Assembly: GCF_020184175.1 (NCBI RefSeq) | Contig: NC_065531.1 | Coordinates: forward strand, 76,850,604-76,914,603 | Source of the DNA: Aphis gossypii | Lineage: Eukaryota; Arthropoda; Insecta; Hemiptera; Aphididae | DNA length: 64,000 nt | Reading direction: 5' to 3' | In this document: positions 13,187 to 26,382 of the stretch, one piece after another | How the letters are laid out: the number at the start of each line of letters is the position of its first letter | Numbering within the stretch: position 1 is the stretch's first letter | Translations under genes and position numbers: made by a program | The notes under the pieces: generated by a model | Database searches by the model: none | Told to the model about the DNA's origin: nothing | The model's input: the letters and a program-made list of their open reading frames with translations, nothing else

Positions 13187-16100
13187 TAAAATCTCATTAT
13201 ACTCACATATTTAATTTTGCGAGTTCATTGATACGTTATATTATCGAATAAGCCGCTTTATTTTATTTGTCGGCAATGTTATATATTATATTATATATCT
13301 ACTCGTAAATACACATATAGTACGATTTTAAAGCAAATACTATTATATACATATATATCAGTTAATAAACTTTATCATTTTAAGACCAGGCTGAAAAAAA
13401 GACGCTCACCAGTTACAGTCGTTGTAGAAAGTAGAAACAATACGCGTTTGTTGACGATTAAACATAGACAATTAAAGCGTTAACATTTCGTTGAGATTGA
13501 TTTTCGTTTCATTGAGATTGTGGATTGCCTTTGATGCTGTAGTTATTACATTTATGTATAATGTTTGAAAGCTGTTTAGATGCGCCTAAGTGGTATTATT
13601 TTATAATATTGTTATACAATTACTTACAATATAATTTTTCCATAATATTGATCCGAAAATATAACTATACACGCCGAAAATCCTTACTGGTCGCATATGA
13701 AAATTAAACAAAAATATTTTCGACTGTAAAATGAAGTAGGTAAGTTATATATAAAAAAAAAAATTTGCATTGTCAACATTTATTACGGCTAGCTGTTTAT
13801 AAAAATACAGTTCACTAAATGTGTAGTATATATATATATTTTTTTTTGTAGAGATTTAAGCGGAAAAAAAAAAATTTACGATAACTAGCCAACCCCGCAT
13901 ATTCGTACCATAAAATGTGTTCTGTATCCAAGGCCATTTTGATAAAGAGGCTGACTTACGCGCGTTGTGGGTATTGTATGAAAACTTATCTGAACGTCAT
14001 TGTAACCGAAAATGCACGATGCAACGTGCTTATTGTTCGAAACGCGCGAAATGGGTTGGAAAATATTGTCTACATGCAGTTCAGACGTTATTATTCAACC
14101 GCAGACCGTAAATCGCGTGAACCTATGTGCGTTTTATCCAAAGTTCATCTCGTATCAAGGCATATTATAATAAAAAAGGTTCAATTGCAAAGTTAATAAA
14201 ACGCGAATAAAAAAAATATTAATATACCTATTATTGATGGCTGAAGGTTTTGTTGTCGTTCAAACGGAACGTTTCGTTTGCGTTACGAGCGGATATCCCT
14301 CCGTTGTCTTATATATTGTGTTCTGGGAATAATATTACAATAATATCGCATTTCCTCAGGTATAGATTGCTTTAAAGTTATTATTTTTTGCTCACCCGTT
14401 AGTCCATTATAGGAAGACGAGCTTGACATTTTGAAATTTAATTATGATTGAAATAATGATAAATGTTGAGCCATCACGGATAAAATTCGAAATTTCATAG
14501 AATCCAGTAACTTAAGCTTTATTATAAATACGTGCATAGAGTTTGACAACAGAATTTCATTTAACTATATTCATACTCGATCATTTTTAAACCTTTGTCG
14601 AAGCCTGATGATCGCTTATTACTGTGGATTAACATCGAGCATACGCAATGTTAAATATTATACATTAGCTGTATAAATATTCGTTAACGATATAATATAA
14701 TATAATATTATATATTATACGATTACACGAAATACATATAATATTATGGACACATAAACAAGCTACGATAGTGCACCCTTTGCGGCGGGAAAATTTAGCA
14801 ACATGTAAATTACAACTTTATAGTATTAGGTGCACGATTATTGTGTATTGTGCAATGATACATTTGATATTGAATGTTGAATTTAATTTCCGATTTAACT
14901 CGATAATTTATATCAACACAATATTTATTCACAAGTGTATTTATGTAATCCACAGACCCAACACACTGATTATAATACACTTTATATAATAATAAACGTG
15001 TAAGTTCAACCGACGAAAAATCAATAACATATAAATGAGAAGTATACCGAACAAAAATACCAATCCAATCACATTTAAAAGAAGAACTACCTATCTACTT
15101 ATAATTAGTACATTAAAGTTTATAGTTGTTCTCGGGCGGCGTGTTGTCCGAAAGATTTTTGATCTCCAGTAAATAATATAGTAAATCAAAACCAGAGAAT
15201 CGTCGAGACGCTCCTATTTTATTCCCAGATGATATAAACCAACAGACAGTTTTATAACTTCTGATTGAAATTGAAATCCATCTTAAAATTACCGCGACTA
15301 TTTTTCATTTACAGTGCAAACATTGTTTTTACCGTACAGAAAGACGATGAAACGAAGGTTTACGGTACAACGGCAATTAATATATAAGTATATTGATTTT
15401 TTAGTTACGTATTTAAAAAAATATATTGTATACATATTACATATAGATGTATAATATATCATTAAATATATTAACGATAGTGAAAATCGGAAAAGAATTT
15501 ATCTTTTAAACTATTTAAATAAAATGGATAATCTATTTATAAGGTTTTATCACATTGAGTTATTAATTGCATTTTTACTACTAGGAAACGTCCAAAATGA
15601 TTAGCTAAACAATTTGCAGTAGAATTATAAGGATAGGGTCATCGTTTAAAAAATAAAAGTTTGTATTTCTTAAGTATACTTCTTAAATAGTCCAATAAAT
15701 TTCAAGATTTTGAAAATATATTGTTTAAAAATTCCCAAAATAAAAACTTGAATAACTTTATTATTCAAGGAAAAATGGGAATGAGCATGGTTAGTGAATC
15801 ACTTTATACATATAGGTGCCTATTAAATTAGTAAACCAAAACTATTTGTATGCAAATTGTATAAAAATAAACAAATAAAATATACGAATTTAAAATAAAT
15901 ACATTTTTACCAGGACATATTATTAAATATCTATATTAGACTCATTGGTATTAGAATAAAAATGATAATGACTGTAAAACTATACGGAATAAAAATGTAT
16001 CCATTTTTAACCAAAAATAAAAATGTACCCGATTTTGCCATAATATAATGTTTAAAAGTAGGTTTCAAATAAAAAAAATCTTCATACATTGCAAACTAAT

Positions 16101-16977
16101 TTACTAATTATAAACAAATAGTTATATTTTTAAATGTTCAAATAAATGGTGTAAACTTTATTGCGCAAAGAAAATATTCGCAACTTCAATAATTTTTTGA
16201 TGACAATATTTTCATTGTTTGGTGAACTATATAATAGTGTGCTTAATTTGTCTTGTTTATAGTTTATCCATCTTTTACATTTTTGAATTATTCGTTTGTA
16301 ATACAACAATTAAAATATTTGTAATAATTAGTAACAACTTTCTCGGCAAGCTAAAGCGTATAATGATCATTCGACATTTCGACCTTATTATAAAATATGT
16401 GATGCTTAACAATGGTCAACAATTTATTAAAATATTCATAAATACACTCCAACCTCACAGATTTTATACATTATATTTTTGTCAAAATATTTTTTATATA
16501 ATGTTAGACTATACAAAAAAAAAAAAAACTCAAAATATACATACATAATATATCATTAGATAATTGTACAAGGGTACCGTGTTTTCCCGTTCTTTATGAT
16601 TAAACGTTCAAAAAACAAGTCATCACTCAATAAAATTAAAATAAAAAATACTATTTAAGTATAATATACTTTTTACTTTTTTATTTTTATATGCGATATA
16701 CTATCCTGTATACCATATTTATTATATAATATTATAATATATATGGTGTATCGCCAATACAATCATTTATCGCTAATTATTTTAATTTGGATTCGACTTA
16801 CTAGTGATGCATGATGATAAGAAGAGGTGGGAAAACCTACCTGTTCCTAACTTCAGGCGCTACTATTGAGTCAAATCTAAATTGAAATATTGAGTGGTAA
16901 AGGATTTGCATTACTTATTTAATCTATAAGTATACTTACTTGCTTAAAAATGTTGTACTATCATGTATAGCTTAGAA

Positions 16978-17218
16978 TAGTACTTCTCAAGCTTTTTTGT
17001 TAAAGGGTCCCCTAAATTTAATGTAAAACTATCAAGGCCCCCCCCCCTAAATTAAAATCATTAATTATTTTTTCTTAATGATGTACTAAATTTACATGTA
17101 CTATTTCACTCAAATAAATGTAAAGAAAATCACTAAATAATCGAAAATATTTTAAATGAAATAAATATTTCAAGGCCCCTTAGTTATTCATTCACGGCCC
17201 CCAGATTGAGAAGCACTG
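16978..17218. mobile_element. hAT-type MITE (about 241 bp) with 8-bp target-site duplication
   Basis: The left end is TAGTACTTCTCAAG. The right end reverse-complements to CAGTGCTTCTCAATC, so the ends match through (C/T)AGT(G/A)CTTCTCAA. Flanking 8-mers are gcttagaa (16970-16977) and gcctagaa (17219-17226), 7 of 8 identical. The interior has aagggtcccctaaa, an uninterrupted run of ten C and further GGCCCC motifs, quite unlike the AT-rich surroundings. There is no coding capacity. The end sequence is the familiar hAT (Tip100-like) type. Confidence 0.75.
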
Positions 17219-20200
17219 GCCTAGAAAACACTATATTACTATATTTTACATAACTTATAATATGAATTACATTGTATAATTGTTAAATTAATACTGAAAT
17301 TGAACCTTAATTTTAAAATTGTTAATTTCAGGACATGTATACCTATGTTTAAGGAATACATTTTTGTTGCAACTGTTATATAGTTGACTAAGGTTTTGTA
17401 GATTAATGAGAATTAGTTTAAGGAAAATATTTAAAATGGCAATGCTAGAGATATTAATATTTTTAATTTAAATAAAATGTATACATAAGTGAATATAGAT
17501 GGTTTAAATTATAAATAACGTTTAAAAAACATTTGTAAACAAAAGAAAATGGTCTATATTTAAAAGAAATATAAACATAAACTTTGAAACATAATGTAAT
17601 TTGGAAATTTAAGGATAATACCTTTTATATATGGTTAACATCTTGTAAATAATAACAGTTTTAGTTTGTTACTTATTATTATTCATGAAACTATTCGCCT
17701 ACTACTTCTGTATTTTACTACTACTTTAAAAATAATAATGATACAAATGCAATAAGCACGCGACATCATCAAATTATATTTGCGATATCAAAACAAACAA
17801 TAATAATTATAATATCCCGAATACAGTATTTTCTTCTTTAGAGGTTTTCATTAAAACCTATTAGATTTCAAAATTAAAGTAACAAAAAAATGTTAAACAA
17901 AGTTTTGTAACTATAATAATAATGTACACGGACATTGACAAACCGTTTAAAGATACTACTAAAACCGAAAATGCATTACCTACTATAACTATAATTATTT
18001 TAAAACAAAAACTTATTATATTTGATTGTTTAGGCAGCACACTAGCATGTACGTATTTGTGGTTCGTGGTTCATATTCGTGATTCGTTTAAGTTTATTAT
18101 TTATTTATATTTATGAACTAAACCTTCACACTATTTGTGTATATTCATGAACAATGGTTCAAAATTTGCGTTTTTTTTTCTATTCGTGTTAGTTATTTGT
18201 GAATGAAACTAACATCAGAATTGAAAATATTATATATTTTGTAGATACAGCTAGGTTAAAAATATTCCCATAATATATAGGCATATATATAGCACAAACT
18301 ACGAAATTGAAGAATGAAGTTATGATAGTTAATAACACATGTAAAATACTGAAAGAATAACTTAAAAATTAGTAATATATATATATATTTATGTAATGTA
18401 TAAAATGTGATGGGCTTCAATAATGTTTAAAAATAGAATGAGGTCACTTAGATTTTAAATATTTCCTTGTATACAATAACAAAATATGTGTAACGCTTTA
18501 TTAAATTATTAGATCTTGGAAAAGTTTAATAACTTTTTTTGAATGTTTTCCTCGGATTTTAAGTAATACTTAATTTGTTTGATCCATACATCAGAAAATA
18601 GGACATTCACACGAGAAAGTGTATGTCTTTTAAGGATAAATTCACATTATCACTTTAGGTTTTAATAAATGTTAATAAAGTATTAAGCTTCAGAATTTTA
18701 TATTTTTATTTAAAATTTCATTTTAAATTGTATTAACGTTTCTGCCACTGTATACGAGGCTTTACAAAATAAACTTGTGATTAAATAAATTACTATTGCA
18801 ATCTGAATTTAGACTTGTAAATATAACGAAATATATTAATAGATTCTTTTGTAATAATACTTCATTATAGAAATTTAGAACAATGTGTATAAGTTACTCC
18901 TTCAAATTAAATAAACACAATTTAACTGAATAAATTAAATTTTTATCGTAGTTTTAATTTCAAATTTATTTTCTTCAACACAGTTTATGATTGTATTCAT
19001 ATTCAACACACAAATATATAATGTTAATTTAAAACTGTTCTTTTAAACGTATTAAACATAAATTAATTGCTAACTCCATTTTATATAATTTATAGTTATA
19101 AATAATATAGAAAATATTTGAAAATATCAACAATAAATTGAAAATAACTAAGTCTATATATGAGTATATATAAGTAAAAGGTAATAGATTTAATTTTTAT
19201 AGATATAGAAAAATAAATAGTTAATAAAATTATGTGAATAATGTAACCAATAACCGTAAGTATTTGTAAAGTTTGTGTGAATTATTTAAAAAAAAAAAAA
19301 CAATAATAATGATGATATAATAACTTATTTTATTATTAAAGGATAGTGACATTTTTGTATAAAAATAAAAGGAATTATTTTTTTTTTTGTAAAATCACAA
19401 TATTTAATTCTTATGAATAAAAAATAAATTACATTTCATTTATTATTGTAAATATAATATAATATACCAAGTAGTTTACACTTTCTATTCTAGTGTACAT
19501 AATAAAGTTAATAACTTCCGTATTGGTATTATAATAAATATACAGTCCACAGATATGATGAGTTAAATAAATATGTAGTATTATTAGTATTTTATTTAGA
19601 TACAAATTTATTCTAAAGCTAATTTAAATAAGTGGATTTTTTTCTCTACGACTTGAATTTGGTTATCTTGTGTATTATTCTTTGGATTATAGAATAACTT
19701 AATCTCGTATATTATATTATGTATATTGTATAATACAAACATGGAAAATATGTACAAGATAAATAAATCCCATAATATTATATTTTTGTATTTAACTTAA
19801 AACACATAAAACTCATAAAACTAAGCAATAAATAATCATGTTTTATAATTTTATAGCTTAAAGTAATATGACGTTGCGTTTGAATACTTAGTATCTTGAT
19901 TTTTTTTTTTTATTAAATCAATATTGTGAAATGAGAATTGTGCAAATTCGTTTTATAAAATGATATCTTAATATAACAGGAGCAATAGATTTTATTTAAA
20001 GTTTTCATACTAATATTGTACAGTGTACATATTAAATTATTATTTTGTCGAAAATAAAATAAAGATAAGAAAATACAAATTAAATGAGCATAATCAAAAA
20101 TGGTACAACGGACGCGCACAGAATTCGTAAATCTCGATAAAGGTATCCGAATTGAATGTAATTGTAGATGATGCAATAGTAATACAGTTCAATACTTTTG

Positions 20201-23200
20201 CTAAAGATTAAATTATAAAGTTTATATTATTCCAGCAGACAATATACAGTATAGTGAATAAATACGTAGGGGGTAGGATTTACTTCATAGGTACGTGGTC
20301 TATGTACAAGTGGTATTGGAATTCATGGTTAGTCTTTGTTAATCGTAAATGAATATTTTTGAGATGATGAAAGTTTGAGGTAAACACTTTACTATATTGT
20401 AGATTATGTAATAATATAATGCCGATGAAAAAGTGAGACAAAAAGATAGTTTTCTTTACTTTAGAAAAAAAAATATTAAATCGCATCAAAATTCAATGTC
20501 CTTATATACATATAAGTTGTAATTGATATTATTAATGTAATAAAAATAATAACGATAATGATTACAACATTGTTTAGAAAAATGATATAGCAAAAATTCT
20601 CATCAACTACAACTATTTTTGAGAACATAATTTTTAATACTACCTAATATACTTTATGAAAGCCGAATGATTTAACTGTAGTATATTTTTGTTTTGATTT
20701 CATAATTATAGAGCGAATTATGTATATTGGGAGATCTTTTTAAACTAAAATCAATTATTGACATATTGTAAAAATATTAAAATAATATTATTATTATTTA
20801 ATCTAAAAATATAATGACAACTTAGAAATTAGAATTATTAAGTTAATATTATGACAAATTATGTTATATAACAATTATATAGGTATGTATATGGATTAAC
20901 ATTATGTAATACTAAATATTTAACAATAATCATAATTGAATAAATTCACCATAATTAAGGAATATAGTTGAGAATATGATTGGTTTCTGAGCAGAAATGG
21001 ATATCATGATAATACTATGAAGTGTGGTGAAGAGAAAGTACGTCAGTATGATGAAGAAGAGCGATCAATAAAGACACGAAAGAAAATATGAATTAGTGTA
21101 GTCAGAATAATATAAAGAAGGAAATCATCGAAGAAGTTACGAATTTTTTGATTACTATTTAACCTCGCACAGAAGGGACAATACATTTTGGGATTCCTCA
21201 TCAAAGTATATAACGTACTTTAATTTTAATTTAATTTAAAAAATAGAGAAAAACATGGCACACTAAACCACAAATGTTTTAAATAATAAGTGAAATAAAT
21301 ATATGATCAAGGTTAATGATCGAGGTAAACACAATAAGAGTTTCAAAAATTTTAATTTAAAATTAAAAAATTACTTTTATAAAAACCATTTTCACAAAAT
21401 AAAGCACATTTTGTTTTTTGTTGTATTAGATTATAAAGCTAAATTCTAAAAAAAAATACTTATTAGATAGGAAAAAAAATTTTTATAATAATTTTCCATA
21501 AAAGAACCAATTATAAAAAATCCAATTAAGATTATTAATAACTCTGAACAAAGTATTAAAATATATTATGTTTAAAGATCTAATGTTACTGTATATTTTT
21601 TTTTATTATTATGGTAAAATAAAAATTTATAATTTTTTCGAATTATTTTAGTTTGAAATAAATGAAGTATAAGTATACTTTTAAACGTTTATTAAGTCAC
21701 AAAATAATAATAAAAAAATTAATATCATAATTATTGCATAGTTAATATAGTGTTGTAATTATATTTTTAAGTTTAAACTTCTATAAAAATATGTCAATAA
21801 TACTAGTTTACAAAATTTTAATTAAAATAGACTAACAATTTTAACGGATATATTTATTCCTGCGTAGATATTATAAATTATTAAAATAATTTTATTACTC
21901 CAATACTTAACACGTTCCTACTGATGTTTCTCAATTTGTAGTTGATTCCTCGAATCATATATTGGTATAAATATAATTACAATTAATATTAATAATACGA
22001 TTTTGATTCAGTATACTTAAAATAATTTAATATTTTCTCGAACAAAAAATGTTAATTGTAATAATAACCTATTTTAAAACATTCACGTTTTTCGGCAAGT
22101 TTGGTGCCTATAACGGTTAATTAGCCATTAGAATAATATAATAATACATTACACAAGGTTTTATAAAAAGTCAACTAATGGATAAGCGATTGAATAAAAA
22201 ATACTATGTGTAGAGGAATAAAAAACGTTATCTGTCTTAATAATGCTTAATAAGTCTTAATCGTTTACTTAATATGTCCATTCGTGTTTCAGGCTATTTT
22301 TTTTTTTTGTAAGCGAATGGACGTATTGTTTAGGTTTCCTGTCTCTTAATACTAGCAATTTATTTAATGTCCAAAAATCCTCATTAGTTTTATTTTAAAT
22401 TTACAATACATGTTGTTGTATTTTTCTTTTTTCTATAATTCGTATAATATAATGTATCTTAAACAAATAACTACATTAAACTGATGGATTATAGTCGTGA
22501 TATTTACATCCTATTTCGATTTAAAAATAATTTCAATAGAATAATACCTGAAATACAATTGATTTATCAGTTACTACAACTTATAATTGTCACCTGAAAA
22601 ATTAAAAAAAAATAACTCTTGAAAATATGTTTGCTTATTTTGTCTTACAAAAACAATGAACATTTTTTGTAAATTTAATATATAATATTTTCACCAATAT
22701 ACCGCAAACAATTATTTTCATACTTTTTGAGAGAAGTAAAATAAAATTTGAAGACAATCCATTTTTTATTGGTTTAAGTATGTTTTTACATGAAAAATAT
22801 TATTATCAGAAAAAATGTTCCATTTAGAATCGTTTATAAGAATATGATAACTAATTATTGTTTTCAAACTTAAATGACTAAACGTTTCATACAAACCAGG
22901 TCAAGTGGTTTTATTATTTAATGTTCACTGTGAAAAGAATATTTGCATTGATCATATAATATTTTAAATGTGTACAATTTTTGAAAATCAAAAGTTTGTA
23001 TTTTTGATTATTATATAGTCTTGTATAGTTTTATTAATAATTTTTTGAAAAATGTATTCAATTTATTTTGAGTGCTAACAGTTTATTTCAAATTCAATGC
23101 GATACTATCGCCACATCAAATTTTCAAATCTCAGATTTGTTTTTTCTATTTATTTTTTATTTACGCATAATACATACATCTTTATATTTCCCACAAAACA

Positions 23201-23252
23201 GCAATATTAAAAACAAATAAGAGCATAACCATTTTTGTTTTTCAATGGTTTA

Positions 23253-23276
23253 ATTATTATTATTATTATTATTATT
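23253..23276. repeat. (ATT)8 microsatellite
   Basis: Eight uninterrupted ATT units lie in the large K2P intron. Confidence 0.9.
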
Positions 23277-26143
23277 TATTTTTTTTGTATAAAATCAAAT
23301 ACACAATAAGTCCAACTTTATATATTACAAGTAAAATAACAGTTTATTTGAATTTAGTTCAAAAACAAATCTTTAAAAATAAGAAAATTAAATACCTATT
23401 ACCTTTTAATATTGTAATGTTTTATTCAATTAATATATATACAATATACATATATATTTTTTTGAAAGATACAATGCTATATTTTTTAAAGATATATACC
23501 TAATATGTATTTTATTTTATTTTACTAGTTAATTTTAAAATAAATTACAAAAACGTTGAACGTTTTAAAATAAATACAAATAATGAAAAAAAACTGAGAC
23601 TTGACAGATACTCTTCATAACGTTATTTATTGCACAAAGTGAATTCAGACGATGCATTTTTTTGTATTAAAAAAAAAAAATAACTCAGTTTTCAAACAGC
23701 TGCGAGAAAGTAACTTTTTTATATAATATATTTGTCAACACTTCATAATTTTTAAACTAAGATTATTTATATTATTATTAAGCCACTAGAAGATTGAAAT
23801 ACACAACCTGGGTGGGCAAAGATAATAAACTTTTTGAAGTAAAAAATTACCAGGTGTCCTCCAGAAGAAAAAAAGAGGGTTAATAAACTATAACAATCGA
23901 AATGTATATAAATCACAGTTAGTGTCGGCAGTATCATGGTAAACGAATACTGTGTCCTAATTTAATTAATTATTTATGCTCTGCTGAAAATTTTTATCTG
24001 CTTTTTTTTTCTTATTTTCGTTTGTATTTTGGAACGACACTATTTCAGCACTATTCTAGAAGTTTAATTTCAAAATTACTGATACCTGAGATTTCTATAT
24101 GAATTTACGGTGGTTATATAGATGAGAATCGTAAACTAAAAGAGGAAATATTTTGAGTTGCCAAATCCTTAGTTCCATTTGGTCACCATTCAATTTCTAT
24201 ACTTAACAGCTTTGTAGAATTAAAACTTGAAACATTTTATATATTTTCAACATCAAGTAATATGGTCAAAATAATAATTGACAATTTCTAAAGAAACATA
24301 GAGTGCCTGATAAAATACTATTACTACCACTTAATTGTATCTAAGTGATGGATATTACATAGTGTATTTTATTATTTTCATGGTGGAATAATAAAGTTAT
24401 TTCAAAAATATTTGTAGTTTTTTATATGTTAAATACGTTCTTTTAATTTTCATTAGAAAATAATAAATGATATGGAATAAAAAGGTATTTTAATATAATT
24501 ACAAAATATAATTAACTTCGAAACTGATGGTTTACCGCATTGGTCTTCCATAAAATAACAATACTGTCTATTTTCTAAATATATAATATATTAATTTAAT
24601 ATCTATAAAAATCCAAAAATAAATATTTGATTAACTAGTAGAACTTACTAGTTAATAAAATATTTACTTGTTTAGTTGAAACGTCTAATTAAGATACTAT
24701 TGTAAACTATATAACTCAAACCAAACTTCTATAAATATGTTAAAACAAATAATTATTCTCTAAGCTCACAAAGAAAACTTTGGATTTCATTATCTAAACA
24801 AGTACTTTATTGACAAATTTATTTATACTACTGTAGCAGCAGAATTATTATTGTTTGTAAAAGCGTTTTTCAAATATTTTTATTTATTTTTATGAAATTC
24901 GAGCCATTCAGACAAAGTTGAATAATTTAAAATGTTTTCATCTTCACAAATCACTTTATTTGATCCTACGTAAAGAGCTTTAACCTAATCTTTAGTGTTT
25001 GTATTACTTATTGTTTTTATTCTAAGAACCACAATAAAATGTTTAAGTGAGAAAAAAAATAAAATAACGTTTATATGCGGAGCAATGATTAAAATAATAC
25101 CATTGCTTTAGTTTTTAATGCGGAGAAAGATTATGATTTGTGTTGGGTGTTCACGTTGATATTCAATTACGGTTACAAAATATCAACCGCACCGTGTACG
25201 GAATATTATGGGTTCGTCATCGGCACAGAAAAAATAGCTCAGTCCATTATACACGAAGATAATATATTTTAAACGAGCAGTTTTTGCTTCAGGTTATTTA
25301 ATACCTCGTGTTAACAATAGAATATTAGTTTGCATAATATTTTAAACAAACACACATACACAGGCATACACCTATACACAGTCATAAAAAAATACCTTTG
25401 GCTTACCGTAAAATTTTCTTTAAGTAATCTTCGGTAAAGCAGCATAATATATTATATATAATACCTACAGTGTATGGGAACGCGAAAAGGTCAGAGTAAT
25501 ATTATCTACAAGAAAAATATGTTTTAGTCTCAAAATTAGATTTTCGCGTTCACCTACTACTACACGACTACCTATATGTACATGTATGTACACTATTTAT
25601 GTATAATAACGCGCGTTTGGCATATAATAATAATAATAGTAATAGTAATAATAATATACTAGCACTATGGGTTTACATAGGAAAAAAACTTTGTTCGGTG
25701 CTCGCGGGGAGGAGCTAAAATATGAAAACCCATTAACGATATTACAATTGATAATGCGCACAAACTGTATACCTATATCCATATAAATATTATACTTTAC
25801 ACACACGCGTGTATATAACATGTTATTATATACATATATGTGTGCGTGTATGTGTGTATAGGACGTGGGTATGTGTAAAGTTATATAACACCGTCTCGGT
25901 ATTCAATCAAGTCGAAGCGGAACTTCATTATCCCCATGCACGTGATATCCGTGATTTTTGCAGGGTAGATTGGATGTGGTGGTCGGGTGGTACACTCGAA
26001 TACATATAGCACATAATATACGTATATTAAAGGTGTACGCTGCAGACGTGATAATATTACATTTTAACCCTACAACGACTGGTATCGGGGTTTTTTTTTT
26101 CTATTATTATTATTATTTTGTTAAATTAAATTTTTTCCCTTAC

Positions 26144-26314
26144 CCGATTTTCTCTTGGAGAAACAGCACGAGTGGGAGTATGCGAACTGGAAAGTGCCGG
26201 CCAACAGGGACCCCAGATTTGATATGCACAACAACATTAGCGGCACGCCGAATAATGCGTAGACCATAGTTACGATTTTGCCTTCTGGTGTTTTTGGTGC
26301 CAAATTACCGTAGC
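26144..26314 (-). CDS. K2P potassium channel, first-pore YGN and M2 exon
   Basis: This 171-nt minus-strand exon lies between a TTTTTCCAG acceptor (ending at 26315) and a GTAAGG donor at 26143. It begins with two bases (GC) completing the Gly of the selectivity filter, then YGNLAPKTPEGKIVTMVYA, followed by LFGVPLMLLCISNLGSLLAG and FQFAYSHSCCFSKRKSG. G|YGN after the TTIG of the previous exon forms TTIGYGN, the first K+ filter. PKTPEGK...YALFGVPLMLLC is the hallmark P1-M2 segment of two-pore-domain channels. M2 spans about residues 14-40 of the exon and is followed by a Cys/Lys-rich membrane-proximal stretch. The protein would act as a plasma-membrane leak K+ channel subunit that works as a dimer; this is family knowledge. 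Similarity to KCNK18-like insect members is my best guess, and the subfamily is not certain. Confidence 0.96.
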
Positions 26315-26342
26315 CTGGAAAAAAAAAACAACACTCGTTTTA

Positions 26343-26382
<40 letters not shown>

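Larger units (their letters stand above)
7840..26143 (-). other. Large intron of the K2P channel gene (about 18.3 kb)
   Basis: It runs from a GTAAGG donor at 26143 to the TTTTTCAG acceptor at 7840 (minus strand). It contains two hAT-type MITEs, a long hairpin, a possible cassette exon near 8.5 kb, an (ATT)8 microsatellite at 23.25 kb and a GC-elevated patch at 13.9-14.2 kb. The rest is AT-rich non-coding DNA. A 109-codon open frame at 16219-16548 (plus) is built of Ile, Phe, Tyr, Leu, Asn and Lys codons, as expected from chance in such DNA. Confidence 0.7.

Noticed and set aside
16219..16548. 109-codon plus-strand frame, the longest in the window
   Set aside because: Its residues are almost all from A/T-rich codons, its GC matches the intron background, and no domain or splice support is visible. 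A frame of this length is near chance for a 64-kb window of this composition.
20960..21190. Purine-rich stretch resembling degraded coding sequence
   Set aside because: It has stops in every frame and no recognisable similarity.
25597..26009. Frames with Tyr runs near 25.6-26.0 kb
   Set aside because: The Tyr run is the translation of an imperfect ATA/AGT microsatellite, and the second frame is intronic.
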